64,000 nt of DNA from Trachythela sp. YZ-2020 (lineage: Eukaryota; Cnidaria; Anthozoa; Malacalcyonacea; Clavulariidae). The stretch lies in NCBI GenBank assembly GCA_016169945.1, contig JADLSH010000273.1, forward strand, positions 1,903,001 through 1,967,000. The letters are read 5' to 3'. Made by a program: the position numbers and the translations under genes. Positions 40,180-52,400 of this stretch are shown in pieces (position 1 is the first letter of the stretch; each line of letters starts with the position of its first letter). The notes below the pieces were generated by a model that saw only the letters and a list, made by a program, of their open reading frames with translations, did no database searches and was not told where the DNA came from.

Positions 40180-40720
40180 AGTGGACTCATGTCTTATGTT
40201 GCTTGAATCACGAAAACTACGCATTTGTATTCGTCCGTTGGCGGTGAAAACTTTGGAATTCTTCCGTCGTTATGTATATAGTTTAAGTGTGTTGTCAAAG
40301 CAATGTCAGAAGTTTTTATTAAGTAGGCGTTCAAGTATAGATTTCATTGCAAGTAACTGCATAACGTTCACTCAAATTCACTTCCAAGGCAGCTGGCGTA
40401 TATACGTGTGAAATAATATTGCCTATATACAGAAGAAATAATACTGTATTTTAAAGAAACACAACAGCCAAAATAAGGTAGGATTTGTTTGCAATATATT
40501 TTATGATGTTAATATGTGCTACCGAACCAACAACGTTGTAAGTTTTCTATTAAATAGAATAAAACCAATAATATTATATTATGTTTGCCATAAATTGTAC
40601 GTTTGAATCTATGATATATTACATTATTAACGCGCATTGCAGTGAATAAAATATATACAGTATTTTGTGGATACATTTGTATACATTATGAAAACTTAAA
40701 TATGGAACAAAAAGGGAAAA
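40180..40720 (+). repeat. Local segmental duplication, copy A
   Basis: Blocks TCTTATGTTGCTTGAATCAC, GGCGGTGAAAACTTTGGAAT, AGAAGAAATAATACTGTATT and TTATTAACGCGCATTGCAGT recur in the same order in copy B. The copies are diverged by roughly a fifth. Non-coding. Confidence 0.75.
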
Positions 40721-41315
40721 ATTAAAACATTTTAAGAAGGCAAGATATGGGACAGTACTGTACATGACGTTCATTTAAAAATTGCTTAATTTATATTTAC
40801 TTGTATTCTCTTTTTACCAAAGCACAAATTTTGTCACTAATATATCTTGCACGCGCTTAAAACATCTATAATATCTTGCCTCTATAACAACATGGACACG
40901 GTGCACGGAATTTATGTACCGTGTTGACGTAACTTTATTCTTCAGAATATATTTTGGAATTCGACATAAAATTATTTTCAAACGACTGCATATTTGTTAT
41001 TGTCCTGCGCACAGCAACGAGGCGCGGTTGGACAAGGCTAGCGAGATCTATTAAATCTTTAATTGTGAGTTAAACCGTGAACCATTCGCCACACTGTTCT
41101 ATGCTAGAAAATTTTCAATTCATCACTAACCAAATAACGCAATAAGCACTAGCAAAATATTTTCCGTTGAAGAAAAAAACGAACCGCGATGTTAAATTGC
41201 GTTCGGTGCCCTATGGCATTTACCAATTTCATTTCTTCTGAAAGTATTGCTAAAGCATATATATAGTCTCGACGTTGCACAGGTCGGTTTCATCACAATT
41301 ATTGTAAAATGGAAA

Positions 41316-41651
41316 CAGGGGTCATCCTAAGAAAAATTAGAACTGTCCATTTTGGCGGCGGAACAGGCAATGGGGAAGCTGGCTAGCCTGGCTTCAAGCA
41401 TTGTCACAGGATTATCCCAAAGATAGAAATTTTTAGGAATTTGTTAGGTATTTGAAAGTATATATGATCATAATGACCAATTCAAACAATATATTAAATA
41501 TTGAATGTTTAGACATTTTTCGGGTTTGTGAATTCAACATGTTCTCTCCAAAACTCAATTTTTAGAACTGCCCATTTTAGGTTTTAGAACTACCCATTTT
41601 ACAATTAGAACTGCCCATTTTGGAAAATGGCAGGCCTTAGGATGACCCCTG
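41316..41651. mobile_element. hAT-like MITE with perfect 8-bp target duplication
   Basis: CAGGGGTCATCCTAAG at the left and CTTAGGATGACCCCTG at the right are exact inverse ends. AATGGAAA flanks both sides (41308-41315 and 41652-41659). The interior repeats GAACTGCCCATTTT. 336 bases, non-coding. Confidence 0.92.
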
Positions 41652-42054
41652 AATGGAAATATACATACAGGAATGAGTAGTCTAATACACAATTAGAAAT
41701 TAAACCGTTAGTGTAAAACGACCGGTTATGGGTTTTGAATGGTCTCCCTTCCGAATATTCGGCATTACGCCATATTGATTTCAAGACTTGTTTTTAAATA
41801 TATACTTAAAATCATGGATAATCGATGAAAGTATATATATATCAAATTGAAACAATTTTGAATGTCAATCCCCCAGCTGACAGCCAAAAAGGTCCGCCTA
41901 ATTTGGGGTGTAGCGATGGCCGCGGCGTTGAATATGAAGCGCTTTTGGGCGCACACGACAGCTATTCAATCAAAAAGAGAAAAATATAAATCCCGAAATA
42001 TAGAGCAATGGCTCTTCTTCAGGAGAGCTGGTAGGAAGATGTCATAAAAATTCT

Positions 42055-42090
42055 AATGACGAAGGCCTTTGCTCGAAACGTCAAGAAGTA
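42055..42090 (+). ncRNA. Hammerhead-like motif, second subfamily
   Basis: TGACGA of the core box is intact, stem II is GGCCTTTGCTC-like, then GAAACGTC and AAGAAG. The first C of CTGANGA is A here. Confidence 0.5.
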
Positions 42091-42464
42091 TTCTTCCCTT
42101 TCAAATTCGATGGCTGCATGCCGTGCCCTACTAGAAGGTTAGCCTGCCTCTAGGTTACTTCTTATCAAGAACAGTATAAATTCAACCTATTACGGGACCG
42201 CAAGCTGTGAAAGTAGTCAACATATATTGTTTCAAAAAGTCTTATAGTGTTAATTTAATGAATGGACTAATATCTTGATTATATATCTAAAATTTGTCAT
42301 AAGTTGCCATTCTTTTTGTCCAGTGCGTTAGTTTATCTTGCAACTTGTTTTAAGTAAACTGCGTACATGACTTTAACACATATAACATTGTCTCAGAGTT
42401 AGATAAGCCTTGTGTCTACACTCTTTTTGATATATTTCTTGAATCAAATGCCAAATGGACTCAT

Positions 42465-42845
42465 TTGATATCGAAAAGTGGCAGTGTTAAACTTTATGAT
42501 ATTTTAAATTTTGAAATATTTGAACTGAAAAATATTCAACCCCGTATTAAGCTTAATATAATATTTAGAATTCTAAACAAAGAGTTGGGTATTCGTTGGG
42601 TTACTGCTTGTTACCGTGAAATCGAACCATTTGTTCTGTCTCATATGAGAGAACACTTACCTACAGATGCGAATGATTTAAACAAGCAGTATATTGCAAT
42701 ACTGCATGCGTGGTGTCTCAATGAACTGAAATATTTAATTTTATACAGGGCAGTTCAGATACAAACTTCAGCAAACTGTTGTAGAATAATATCTATGTTG
42801 GACTACACGTTTGTCCCTTGTAACATCGCGTTAAAACAAGTTTAA
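42465..42845 (+). other. Unassigned open frame, about 126 codons
   Basis: An open stretch directly 5' of the second copy of the local duplication. It contains a helical, Leu/Ile-rich product with no motif I recognise. Codon composition is AT-driven and no matching frame is present near the other copy, so it may be chance or an old transposon piece. Confidence 0.2.
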
Positions 42846-42859
42846 ATTGTTTGACCTAA

Positions 42860-43945
42860 ATCTTACTTATGTTGCTTAAATAACGAAAAACTATGCATTG
42901 TTATACTCGTGTTTGGGCGGTGAAAACTTTTGAATTTCATCATTGAGGATATAGTGTACTGTCAAAAGAATATTGGGTTAATCTATATTCAAATTCGTCT
43001 AACACTTTCACCTGTTGACCCTTGAGTAGGCGTCAACGTTCAAATTTCAGTACAAATATAGTAAAGGCATCACGTCCACATCACGTCCATGTACAGCTGG
43101 CATCTTTATGTGTGAAATACTTACTGCCTGTAAAAGAAATAACACTATATTTAAAAGAAACACAGTCAAATTAAGTTACGATTAAATTTCTGATTGTATG
43201 GAAAATAGTGTAGAGCTTATATGCAGCATGTATGCTTCCAGAACCGTAACAACATTGAGTGATTGTTCTCTATTAAAAAATTGAACAATATGATACCTAT
43301 TTACCATGAATAGTACGTTAGAATCATTCAAGGACGGCATCCTGGGGGGATGGGGAACGAATCCCCCCCCCCACTTTTTGGCAGAGGAGGATCAGTATGT
43401 AATTATCCCTCACTTTTTACACTTTTGCTTATACAACATGTTCAGATCATCAGAATTCTGTAAAGTCTTCCCCCAAAGTGCATGAAATGGGGTTTCAGAT
43501 ACTGTAGATTTCAACATTTTTCTGGGGGAGCATGCTCGCATATCCCCTAGTGCCCTCGTGCTTTCGGCACTCGATACCCACGCGCATTTCCGCTAGCGGC
43601 ATGGGGCCTCAATAGACAAGTTTGGTTTGGGCCGGCCCCTTTACCACGCCTTTCGTCGGGCAAAACGTACCCACACCCCTAACGCTAAGACCCAAGTTAC
43701 GTTTCTGTTGGTAGATGTCTATAAATGATGCGGAAATGCCCTGAAAACATTTAATGTGTTACATGTCCCCATAACTATTAGCATGCTCCACCCCCCCCCC
43801 CCCCCTCACTTTTTGAGATGGATTTTCGCCCTTGGAATCATTGGGTTATTAACGCGCTTTACCGTGAATATAATAGTATTCACTAGTGGATACTGTAAAC
43901 ATAGAAACAAAAACTGGAAAATGAAAATTACATCGAGATGACAGC
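42860..43945 (+). repeat. Local segmental duplication, copy B
   Basis: Blocks ACTTATGTTGCTTAAATAAC, GGCGGTGAAAACTTTTGAAT, AAAAGAAATAACACTATATT and TTATTAACGCGCTTTACCGT, same order as copy A. Interrupted by the hAT-like MITE 43329-43834. Confidence 0.75.
43329..43834. mobile_element. hAT-like MITE with perfect 8-bp target duplication
   Basis: GAATCATT lies on both sides (43321-43328 and 43835-43842). The ends CAAGGACG and CGCCCTTG are inverse with one mismatch. The element interrupts the second copy of a local duplication. The uninterrupted equivalent is near 40580-40620. Interior has runs of C and no coding sequence. Confidence 0.9.
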
Positions 43946-44057
43946 CCAATTAGACATGGAGCAATACGTCAAGACGCCGGTACATATTGTACTCAGTCAA
44001 ATTTAAAGAGTCGTTCAAATAATGTACCAATTTTAGAGAATCCATGCTATGATCTGC

Positions 44058-45860
44058 ACCTCAGTAATAAAATTACATATGCTTTTATAAATGTGATGAA
44101 ACAGACATAAACCTCAGTAATAAAATTAACAATGCTTTTATAAATGTGATGCGGGACTATGTTCCATTATCTGAAGATACAGCTGTAATGGTACACAGCG
44201 ATGAAACGCCTATTATTGTGACCGAGTCAACTATGGCTAGAAAACTGCGAGAAATTAGTACATCGCGTTCCAGTGGCCCTGACGGCATTTCCAATTGGGT
44301 TTTAAAAACCTATTCGGATATTCTTGCGTTACCGGTTGCAAATATTATCAATACTTCCTTTCAAAGTTGTAAAGTTCCTCAAATTTGGAAGCTGGCTGAC
44401 ATTGTCCCCTTACCAAAAACATCTACTGTCACAGACTTGGAAAAGGAACTACGACCTATTTCCTTAACTTCCACCCTATCAAAAATAGCTGAAAGTCTTG
44501 TAATTGAAAGGGAAGTAAAACCAACCTTGTTAAAGGTCGTCGATCCTCAACAATTTGGCTTTATTCCAAATTCTTCCACTGTGTTCGCCTTGATATCGAT
44601 GCTCCATTGTTGGTTGAGTGCAACAGATGGTACTGGTTCATCTGTTCGTACTGTGTTTCTCGATTTCAAAAAAGCATTTGACATGGTTGATCACACCACA
44701 TTAATTGCGAAACTATTCAGCCTTGGTATTAAGCCCTGTGTGGTAAACTGGATTATTGACTTTTTACGTAATAGATGGCAAAGGGTCAAACTAACTGATA
44801 ATTGTTTCTCTGACTGGCTCCAAGTTCCAGCTGGTGTCCCTCAAGGCACACGACTTGGGCCTTGGCTATTTTTAGCCATGGTAAACGACCTTGTTTTACA
44901 TAGTCACTCTTCCGAAATGTGGAAGTTTGCCGACGATACCACGGTCTCTGAAATTGTAAAAAAAAATGAACAGAGTACTCTACAAATGGATATTGATGAT
45001 ATTTCTACTTGGTCTAAGAACAATTCCTTTCAACTAAACTCATTTAAATGCAAAGAAATGGTAATATCCTTTTCACGATTACCACCTGTTTTCGAACCTA
45101 TACGTATGAATGATCAAAATTTGGAAAGGGTAACAAGTATCAAATCGCTTGGAGTTACATTAAGAAATGACCTTAAATGGATAGATCATGTAAATTTATT
45201 GTCTCCAAAACAACTAAACGTTTATATTTGTTGAGGCAACTCAAACGTGCTGATGTGGCTTCGGCAGATCTGGTCAAATTCTTTTGTAGTTGTATAAGGT
45301 CTGTTCTCGAATATGCGTGTCAATTATTCCATAGTTCCCTGCCACGATATCTTGCAAAAGACATTGAACGTATACAGAAGCGCGCAATGAACATAATATT
45401 TTGTGAACTGTCTTACGACGAGGCTCTTAACATCGCTGGTATTTCTACCCTAGAAAGCAGACGTGAATATCTATCCAATAATCTTTTCAACGACATTGTT
45501 CTAAATGATGACCATAAACTTGCCAAACTTTTACCATCCAAAGCAGGCAATAGAGAATTGCGAAAAGAACGATCTTTTGAAGTTCTACCAGCAAGTACAA
45601 ATCGTTTCGGAAACTCCTTTATTAACGTTTATGCTAAGAAACATTACAAATTAGATGTTCTTTGAACATTTTAGAATTTTTAACTTATATAGATTAGTAC
45701 ATTTAAGTAAACGATATATACTATATAGTATATATTAACAATTTCTAAATTGTAACATAGAATTCTTAACTATTTATAACCTTGTAACAATTTAACGTCA
45801 TGTAATTCAGTCTTTTGACTGCAAGATGATGTTCTTATTAAACAAATTATCTGTAAATTA
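44058..45860 (+). mobile_element. 5'-truncated LINE (CR1/Jockey-type) with one frameshift
   Basis: The reverse transcriptase runs from about 44110 to 45665. Visible blocks are SRSSGPDGIS (RT-1/2), LRPISLTSTLSK, VFLDFKKAFDMVDH (first catalytic Asp), VPQGTRLGPWLF and FADD (catalytic pair), followed by the thumb and C-terminal region ending near 45665. One frameshift at about 45205 moves the frame by one base, so the copy is not intact. No apurinic endonuclease domain is present, so it is truncated at the 5' end. A 54-base partial direct duplication marks the 5' edge (44058 and 44112). AT-rich 3' sequence runs to about 45860. Confidence 0.88.
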
Positions 45861-47062
45861 TCTACTGTAGGTTATGTTTGCAGTACAAACAGTATTAGTT
45901 ATGCTATATTACATATCTCTAACAACATTGACACAATGCATAAATTTTAAAATCCTAGTCCGGGTGCTTATATTCGGGAGGGCTTATAGTCGGAGGTTTA
46001 CGGTATTTCGCAGTTCATCTGCATGTACAGTCATAGGCGTACGGGCGCAACCTTATTTGGGGCGGAGGGGTGGCAAACAAAAAATTACCTGAATTTTAAA
46101 ACTGACCCAAAATGCTCGAATTTAGATTATAAATCTATATGCTGAATTTTCACTGTGAACTCGAAATGAACGTTTCCTGGCTAGAAGGTTACATAATTAT
46201 TTTGTTAATTATGTCGTTCTTTAATATTAAATAGTTTTTTTTGGCATGTGCTAGCTCGTCAGGGCCGTAGTCACGATGTTAACATTGGTGCGACTATTTT
46301 TTTCGAGGCCAAAAGACTGAGAATTTGTGGGGGCTCATGGGGCATGCACCACCGGAAAATATTGAAAATATGAGGGTTCTGAAAGGGTATTTCGTGCATT
46401 CTGAGACCACTCTGATACCCAGATAATATACACTCGCGTACACTCATTGCCATGGTCAATAATAATAATAACCAGGGTTCAGATTATCAGTTACTAATTA
46501 TCATTCAGTCTAATTCTTAAAGAAAAAATATATATTCGGTGAAATTATTGCTGCGACAATGGCATTTTCTCCGTTCAGTCTTGGCCTATTAGTGTTGTGC
46601 GAAGATAGGTTTCACGTGCAGCTCTCGTGATATCAAGCTAGAATTAATTCTTCTAAGAATTATTCTTAGAAGCCAATTCTTCTTCGCTCTCTGACATGAT
46701 ATACTTCATGTTACAGTCACATAATATCTGGTGACGTTTTAATACATGTTTCGCAAGAACTGTCAGGCAAAGTCGTGCAACAGAATGACAGAAATGTTCA
46801 AATTATGCTGTCGTTTTCCAACAACACGCAAGCAAACAAGGAAAACTACTTTAAACTGATAAAATCCTGTTGTTTAAGTTATTCAGACTACATAATACAC
46901 AGATCGCGAATCTCGACTGTAAGACGACTGCGCATCAGAATGACGCATCCTGTGTCGGCATTTTACTCACTTCAATTCAAAACATCAGGCCAGGGAATTT
47001 ACTATAACGAATTTCCATATGTAAATGAAAAGGCAAATGAGTTCTTTGGTCATAGCCTGATG
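45861..47062. other. No gene recognised
   Basis: AT-rich DNA between two LINE remnants. It contains GGGAGGGCTTATAGTCGGAG (45985), related to 59680-60130. An open frame at 46775-47068 shows no motif. Confidence 0.4.
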
Positions 47063-48440
47063 TTATGAATTAAAGTCCTTTAATTTAGCACAGTCCCCAA
47101 TCTCTCTGTGATAGATATCAGCTTTGCTTTTACGCAATTGTATATTTGCTTTGTTCCGCAAAGATTTGTATTTATCCCAGTGAGTTGTAGAATTATATCT
47201 GATGGCTTTCTGATGGCTTAACCCTAAGGACCAGGGGATCAAACATCTTCTCACACCGATCTGAATAAATTCTAAATAAGGACGTTGTACCCTATCTTGT
47301 CGAATGCTTTAGAAACGTCTAGCAAGCATATACGAAGGTGTTGGCCTTGAATGCCATTACTAGAAAGCCAATGATGGATCATGTCTTGTAAACAATAAGT
47401 AGTGGAGCTTCGCTTTAGGCACTCGAATTGATTTGCATCGATCTTATCTCCAATATCTTGGATCATCCATGTGGCAACCAAATCCTCGATGAAATCGGTC
47501 TTGTATCGTTGGATAATCTTGGGGATTGGGTCTACATTCAGAGGTTTAGTAGCGTTCCAAGCTAACAAGGAGTGATCTCAAAAGGTGGAGGGGGTTGACA
47601 AGACTGGGGGGTGTCACAACAAGATAAACTTGGAAAAATCCAGTGTCTATTTTTGTTTCTAGTAGTTATTTAATTAGTGCTTTTAAAATGAAGACACTAT
47701 GATGCTTTTATGACATAGCGAAGCTACTTCATGCTAGAGTCACATAAATTATTCAATTACAGGATCAGAGTGATCAGGTAGTGATTACTAAAATCATTTT
47801 AACAATACAATCTAAAGAACTTTCCAGGTTAACAACTTAACATCACGCAATCTGCAAAAATATAGGGAGGCTCAGCCCCCTCCCCCCCCCAAATGAGCAT
47901 GTCTCCCTGGGTTCCCCTCCAGTACGCTCCGGCCTACGTTCGAGTCTTTACATAACGCTGGGACCTTCCCTGATGAAAGTGAGGCATTAAAAGTGACCGT
48001 ATACGAACTCGTACGCAAATTCCTAGAGAATAAGTGGTAGAGAGTTATCGCGTCCACTCGCTTTAGCGGGCTGTAATTCTAAGATATTACTACAGAGTTC
48101 ATAGCATTTAATAACTGGTACATTTTCCGCACCTGAGAGGTTGGAAGGGGGGCATTCCAGAATCCAGTCTTTCTTTGGCAACATTCTAGAATCTCTTTTT
48201 CCTGGGGTCAATCTCTCTTTGGACCTTTTACCGGTAATGGCGCCATTGATGTGCGTTACCAGAGTGATAGGCTCTTTGACGCTCTTTGATCAGCTGTTTT
48301 ATCTTCGGTGTGATCCACAGTTTGTCTGCCGGATGGAACCTGAAAGCTTCATGGGAAGGAAGCGATCGAGTGCGCCAGTAACCTGGGATGTGAAAGACTC
48401 AGTCAGCTCGTCTACGGAGCCGAGGGGTTCAATTTAAGTT
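47063..48440 (-). mobile_element. Rearranged LINE remnant
   Basis: Minus-strand fragments: 48437-48023 resembles the endonuclease/RT linker (LELQPAKASGRDNS, then SLSSGKVPALCKD in a shifted frame); 47568-47272 holds an RT block (LLDVSKAFDKIGYN); 47254-47063 resembles a segment that should lie upstream of RT (NSTTHWDKYKSLRNKANIQL). The order is scrambled and frames are broken, so it is a pseudogene, probably two insertions or an internal rearrangement. Confidence 0.7.
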
Positions 48441-49147
48441 AAATGAACCAGTTATTAAGTCCAGCCCACAGTCTAAATTCATTAGCTGAAGTACTGATGC
48501 ACTTGATTTGGGTTACCGTGTAACAGAGCTGTTATCTGATGTTCCTAAAGGGCCGGTGATAACAGGTACTTCATAAAACTTGTGGAAATTTGTGATAATA
48601 AGATCCAAAATCCCACCACCATTTTTTGGTTTAGAAACGACTTAAAATCCAGATATATCTAAATTATAAAAAATCTTCCAAAACGATCATTCCGCAATCT
48701 GATAGTTGGTGATAGTATCTAGTATTCTATTGTATTTGTTAAATATTTGCAAAGATCGCGCTGTTGTCGTTGTATATAGAACATTCTGAATCCACTTCAC
48801 TGTTCTCAAGTCAAGTAAACACAGACTAAATTGTAAAAGCATCATAAAAGCATCATAAAATGCTGATAAGTGATCAATAAGTATCATAACAAACCAAAAT
48901 GTACTGTAAAATTATTCTTCAACGCTTCAATAAATTCGACACTCGTATCTCACAACATGAATAAATTGAAAATATTTACAACTGAGACGTAACGTGCGGT
49001 GCGAAAGCATCACCCACACCATCTGACTTAGAACCCCTCTTCCCTATAGATTCCCTATTATGTTTGTCGTTGGTCGAAAATAAAATATATTTTCATTATA
49101 TTTCTATTCAGACGATCTGCTTATTTGCACAAGCAAAATACACAGAG

Positions 49148-49409
49148 ATGACGAGAATGATTCTCGTTTCAACGAAAATTGTAATTGGTGTAATCATCTT
49201 GATATACTTTGGTGGAACTCTGATCATTTGTAATGAAGGTATCCCCATTTGTCACAAGCGCTTGACAGAACTCAAAGAAGACGTGAAAGGCTGGCAAGAA
49301 AGATGTTTAACTAAAACTCGAGAAGAGATTAATTCCCCTTGTTGTAAGGCAGAAAAAGATTACCTTCAGGATAGAATGCGTTCGCACTCGACGATGTGTT
49401 TTTATGAAG
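49148..49409 (+). CDS. Putative first exon: membrane helix and Cys-rich stub
   Basis: ATG at 49148; 87 codons plus one base, ending at GTAATA. The hydrophobic segment VIGVIILIYFGGTLIIC is followed by paired Cys (CNEG, ICHKR, CLTKT, SPCCKAE, MCFYEG). The family was not recognised. The composition looks protein-like. Confidence 0.4.
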
Positions 49410-52400
49410 GTAATATAATCAAATTTCATATCGCGTTGGCGTTGGACATAAATGACTTTTGCGCATTATCTTAAAAAAATCAATACAATATTAGTTCGAA
49501 CAATCCGAGAAGTTCTCTCGATAATGCCTAATGTTGTCTTTCTTCTATTCGACGAAATTTCAGTATTCATTAGTTTTAAAATCCCATACAATAGAAACCC
49601 GAAATATCCTATTTTTACAGTATATCCACGTTTAGACTAATGTCAATAATAATCAGGAATAAATACTTCTAGAAAAATATGTGATAGCAAAGCTGTCTGA
49701 ACCTATCAACCATACTGTGGTGTTTTTTAAAGCACGCAATGATACATTGAAGTTGAATCACACTTTACTGTTCGGTAGTTAATCACAACTATTTCAATTG
49801 TCTATATCAAGTAACCTATATAGCTTACTATATAATTACCATATGTCTAGTATCAGAATATTACATTCCTCCCCCTTCAGTTCGATTCTCCTAATAATTG
49901 TACGTTCCCACTGATTAATTGATAATTATTTAGATAATCATTGTTCTGAGATTGATTTAACTGTTTATCAGCTTAACAAAACAAACAATAATAATTAAAG
50001 TTTGTGCACTTTCAAATCCGTTCGTACAAAGTCTATTTCCTTCTATTTCTTGCGCTTTTTCAATTGTTCAGATCTTCTTAGTTGTGGGGATGGTGGATTT
50101 GGTTCTTCTTGTAAGGTTTTGTTTGTGGGTTGTTTGTCTTGGGTAGTAGTATTTGGTATGGTTGAGGCATTTCTAGTGCCTATTGGTGACGGTATCTGGG
50201 GTTGTAGTGACAGGAATGTTTGTGGTATCAGGTATGGAGATGGGTTGGTTTTCTTCCATTCGTGTGTCCTTCAGTTCCTGGTTTCTTGGTTTCTGTATGA
50301 GATTGAATTTTGCTTGCATCTCTCATGATTGTTCGTCCATCTTTGATTCTTTTTGCGGTAATATGTGAGCGTTACGTTTCGGTGATAACATATACGTATG
50401 GTTCGTACATTGTTTGGCTTTTGCGTTGGTTTTCTCGTTTTACCACAACAACGCTGTCTTGTGTCGCTTGTCGTTGTATTCTTTACACTTGCGCTCGTGT
50501 TCTCTTACTGTTGTGTCTTGTTCTTGGGTTTCGGTTAGGAAATGGTCCGACTTAATCCTCATCTCTCGATTCAAGAGTAGCTGATTGGGTTGGAATTTTG
50601 TTGCAGGATGTGGGGTACTTCCGTATGCTGGGAGCATTTCGTATACGGCTTCTTTAGGATCGATGCCGTCTTGCTTTGATATAGCCATTATCTTGTTGAC
50701 GAGCTTGTTGAATCCCTCCACTTGACGCTGGGATTTCGGGTGACGTGGTGTTATGCGTCTGTGGTTGAAACCTGATTCTTTCGCGAATTCTTCGAAGGCA
50801 TTCGAGTTGAATGGTGGGCTATTGTCGCTTTGTAGGTTTCCGGGAATGCCGTGTGTGGAAAAGATCCTTTTTAGCTTCTTTCTGGTTGCTTCGAACGATA
50901 TATTCTCCCTCAGTGTATCTCGATTATTGATCTGTAACAACGAGGGAATATTTTCCACTTGGAAATGGAGCACAGAAGTCGAGCCCAGCGGCTCATATTC
51001 ACCGTAATACGCCATGTAAAGGGTAGTGTAGATAGTCCCGTCATTTTAGCGTGTTCCGTGTGTTTCGTGTTTGTGGAAATTTGCCAGTCAAAGCATCTTT
51101 TGGCTGATCCCTCAATTTGTATGTTCATTTCTGATGATTCTTCTAGTCGAGACGTTTTTTAGCCCAAAATCTGACCGTGGCATTTCAGTCAAGTATAAGT
51201 ATAGGGGAGTCCGCTGGAATGCTCTCACGGAAAAATTTGAAATTATAACCCTGGAAACGCTCTTTGCTGCGTTTTAGCTTGCAGATTTACTCAAAAAATT
51301 TCCATAAAACACGTATATTTTGACAAAAATAAAGAAAAATAACTACAAATCCATATCATATCTTGCAAAGCAACAATAGTCACGACAAAATGTTCACTAA
51401 ATGTTAATCATCTTGCAACAGCAGCACAACGGTAGTTGAGAAAAAAATGGTCTGGTTAGTTGCAAACATCTTAGTGATATCAGGCCCGCTGACCGTTGCT
51501 CAAAATCGCAGTTGCACTTTACATTATCTCCGAACACCGCTTAGTGAGTTATCGGGAAGTTCTCGTCTACGCAGGCTATTGTCTTAGCAAATAATTTGAT
51601 ATGGTTTTTCTCAATCAGCTGCGGGCCACATTTTCCTCCCCCCCTGATCCCCCTCTGCATTTGGTCAGCGAAGCCCCCAGCGTTTCTTTCAGGCCAAATG
51701 CTTTATTAGGACTTTAAGTTTCCGGAGCCCAAAAACTGCACGCCAAAACGCGAGTTACATTTTGGGAGTCTATGTGCGCTTTGCTGGCTCCAGTGACATG
51801 TACGTTTTGAGTCGGAACCTCAATGCTTTTTATAAAAGAACAAATACTACACAATAAGAGAGCGAGGAGGTCTTCAGCGCGATACGTGTGAGGTTTATGT
51901 CGCTTACGCACATATGATTAATCTGGAACTGCTAGCGTTTATATATAACGTTAAGGCCCATTTCTAGGGACTTAAAGGGGCCTCACAAGCAGGGGGCCCA
52001 CTGACCTTTTGCCTGGTGAGCCCGACTGGCAAGTCCGCCCCTGATCACAAAGCTCAGAAAACTTTTGTGTTTACGTAAATAAGGGCTGCACAAATCACGA
52101 AGGGTTGCATAAAATTTCTGGCCAATAACTGAATGTGAACAGCGATTTTTTCTTGTTTGCTGCTGCAAGTAGAGCTTGTGATGCATCAGCATCGCATTGT
52201 CCAATACAATTTACGAAAAAATATTCCTCCAATCTCTTCAAATAGCCAGTAAATTACTTTGTACAAAGGTCAAATTCACCGAGAACGGCAAATAATAGCG
52301 TTGAAGACATCATCATCTAAGCACTGAATTCCAGAAATTACAACACGGTATTAATCTCACTCGTTGAACATGAATATCTACCCAAAACTTTTTCCTCGTC

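Noticed and set aside
44146..45665. Intact LINE ORF2
   Set aside because: The frame shifts near 45205 and the endonuclease is absent.
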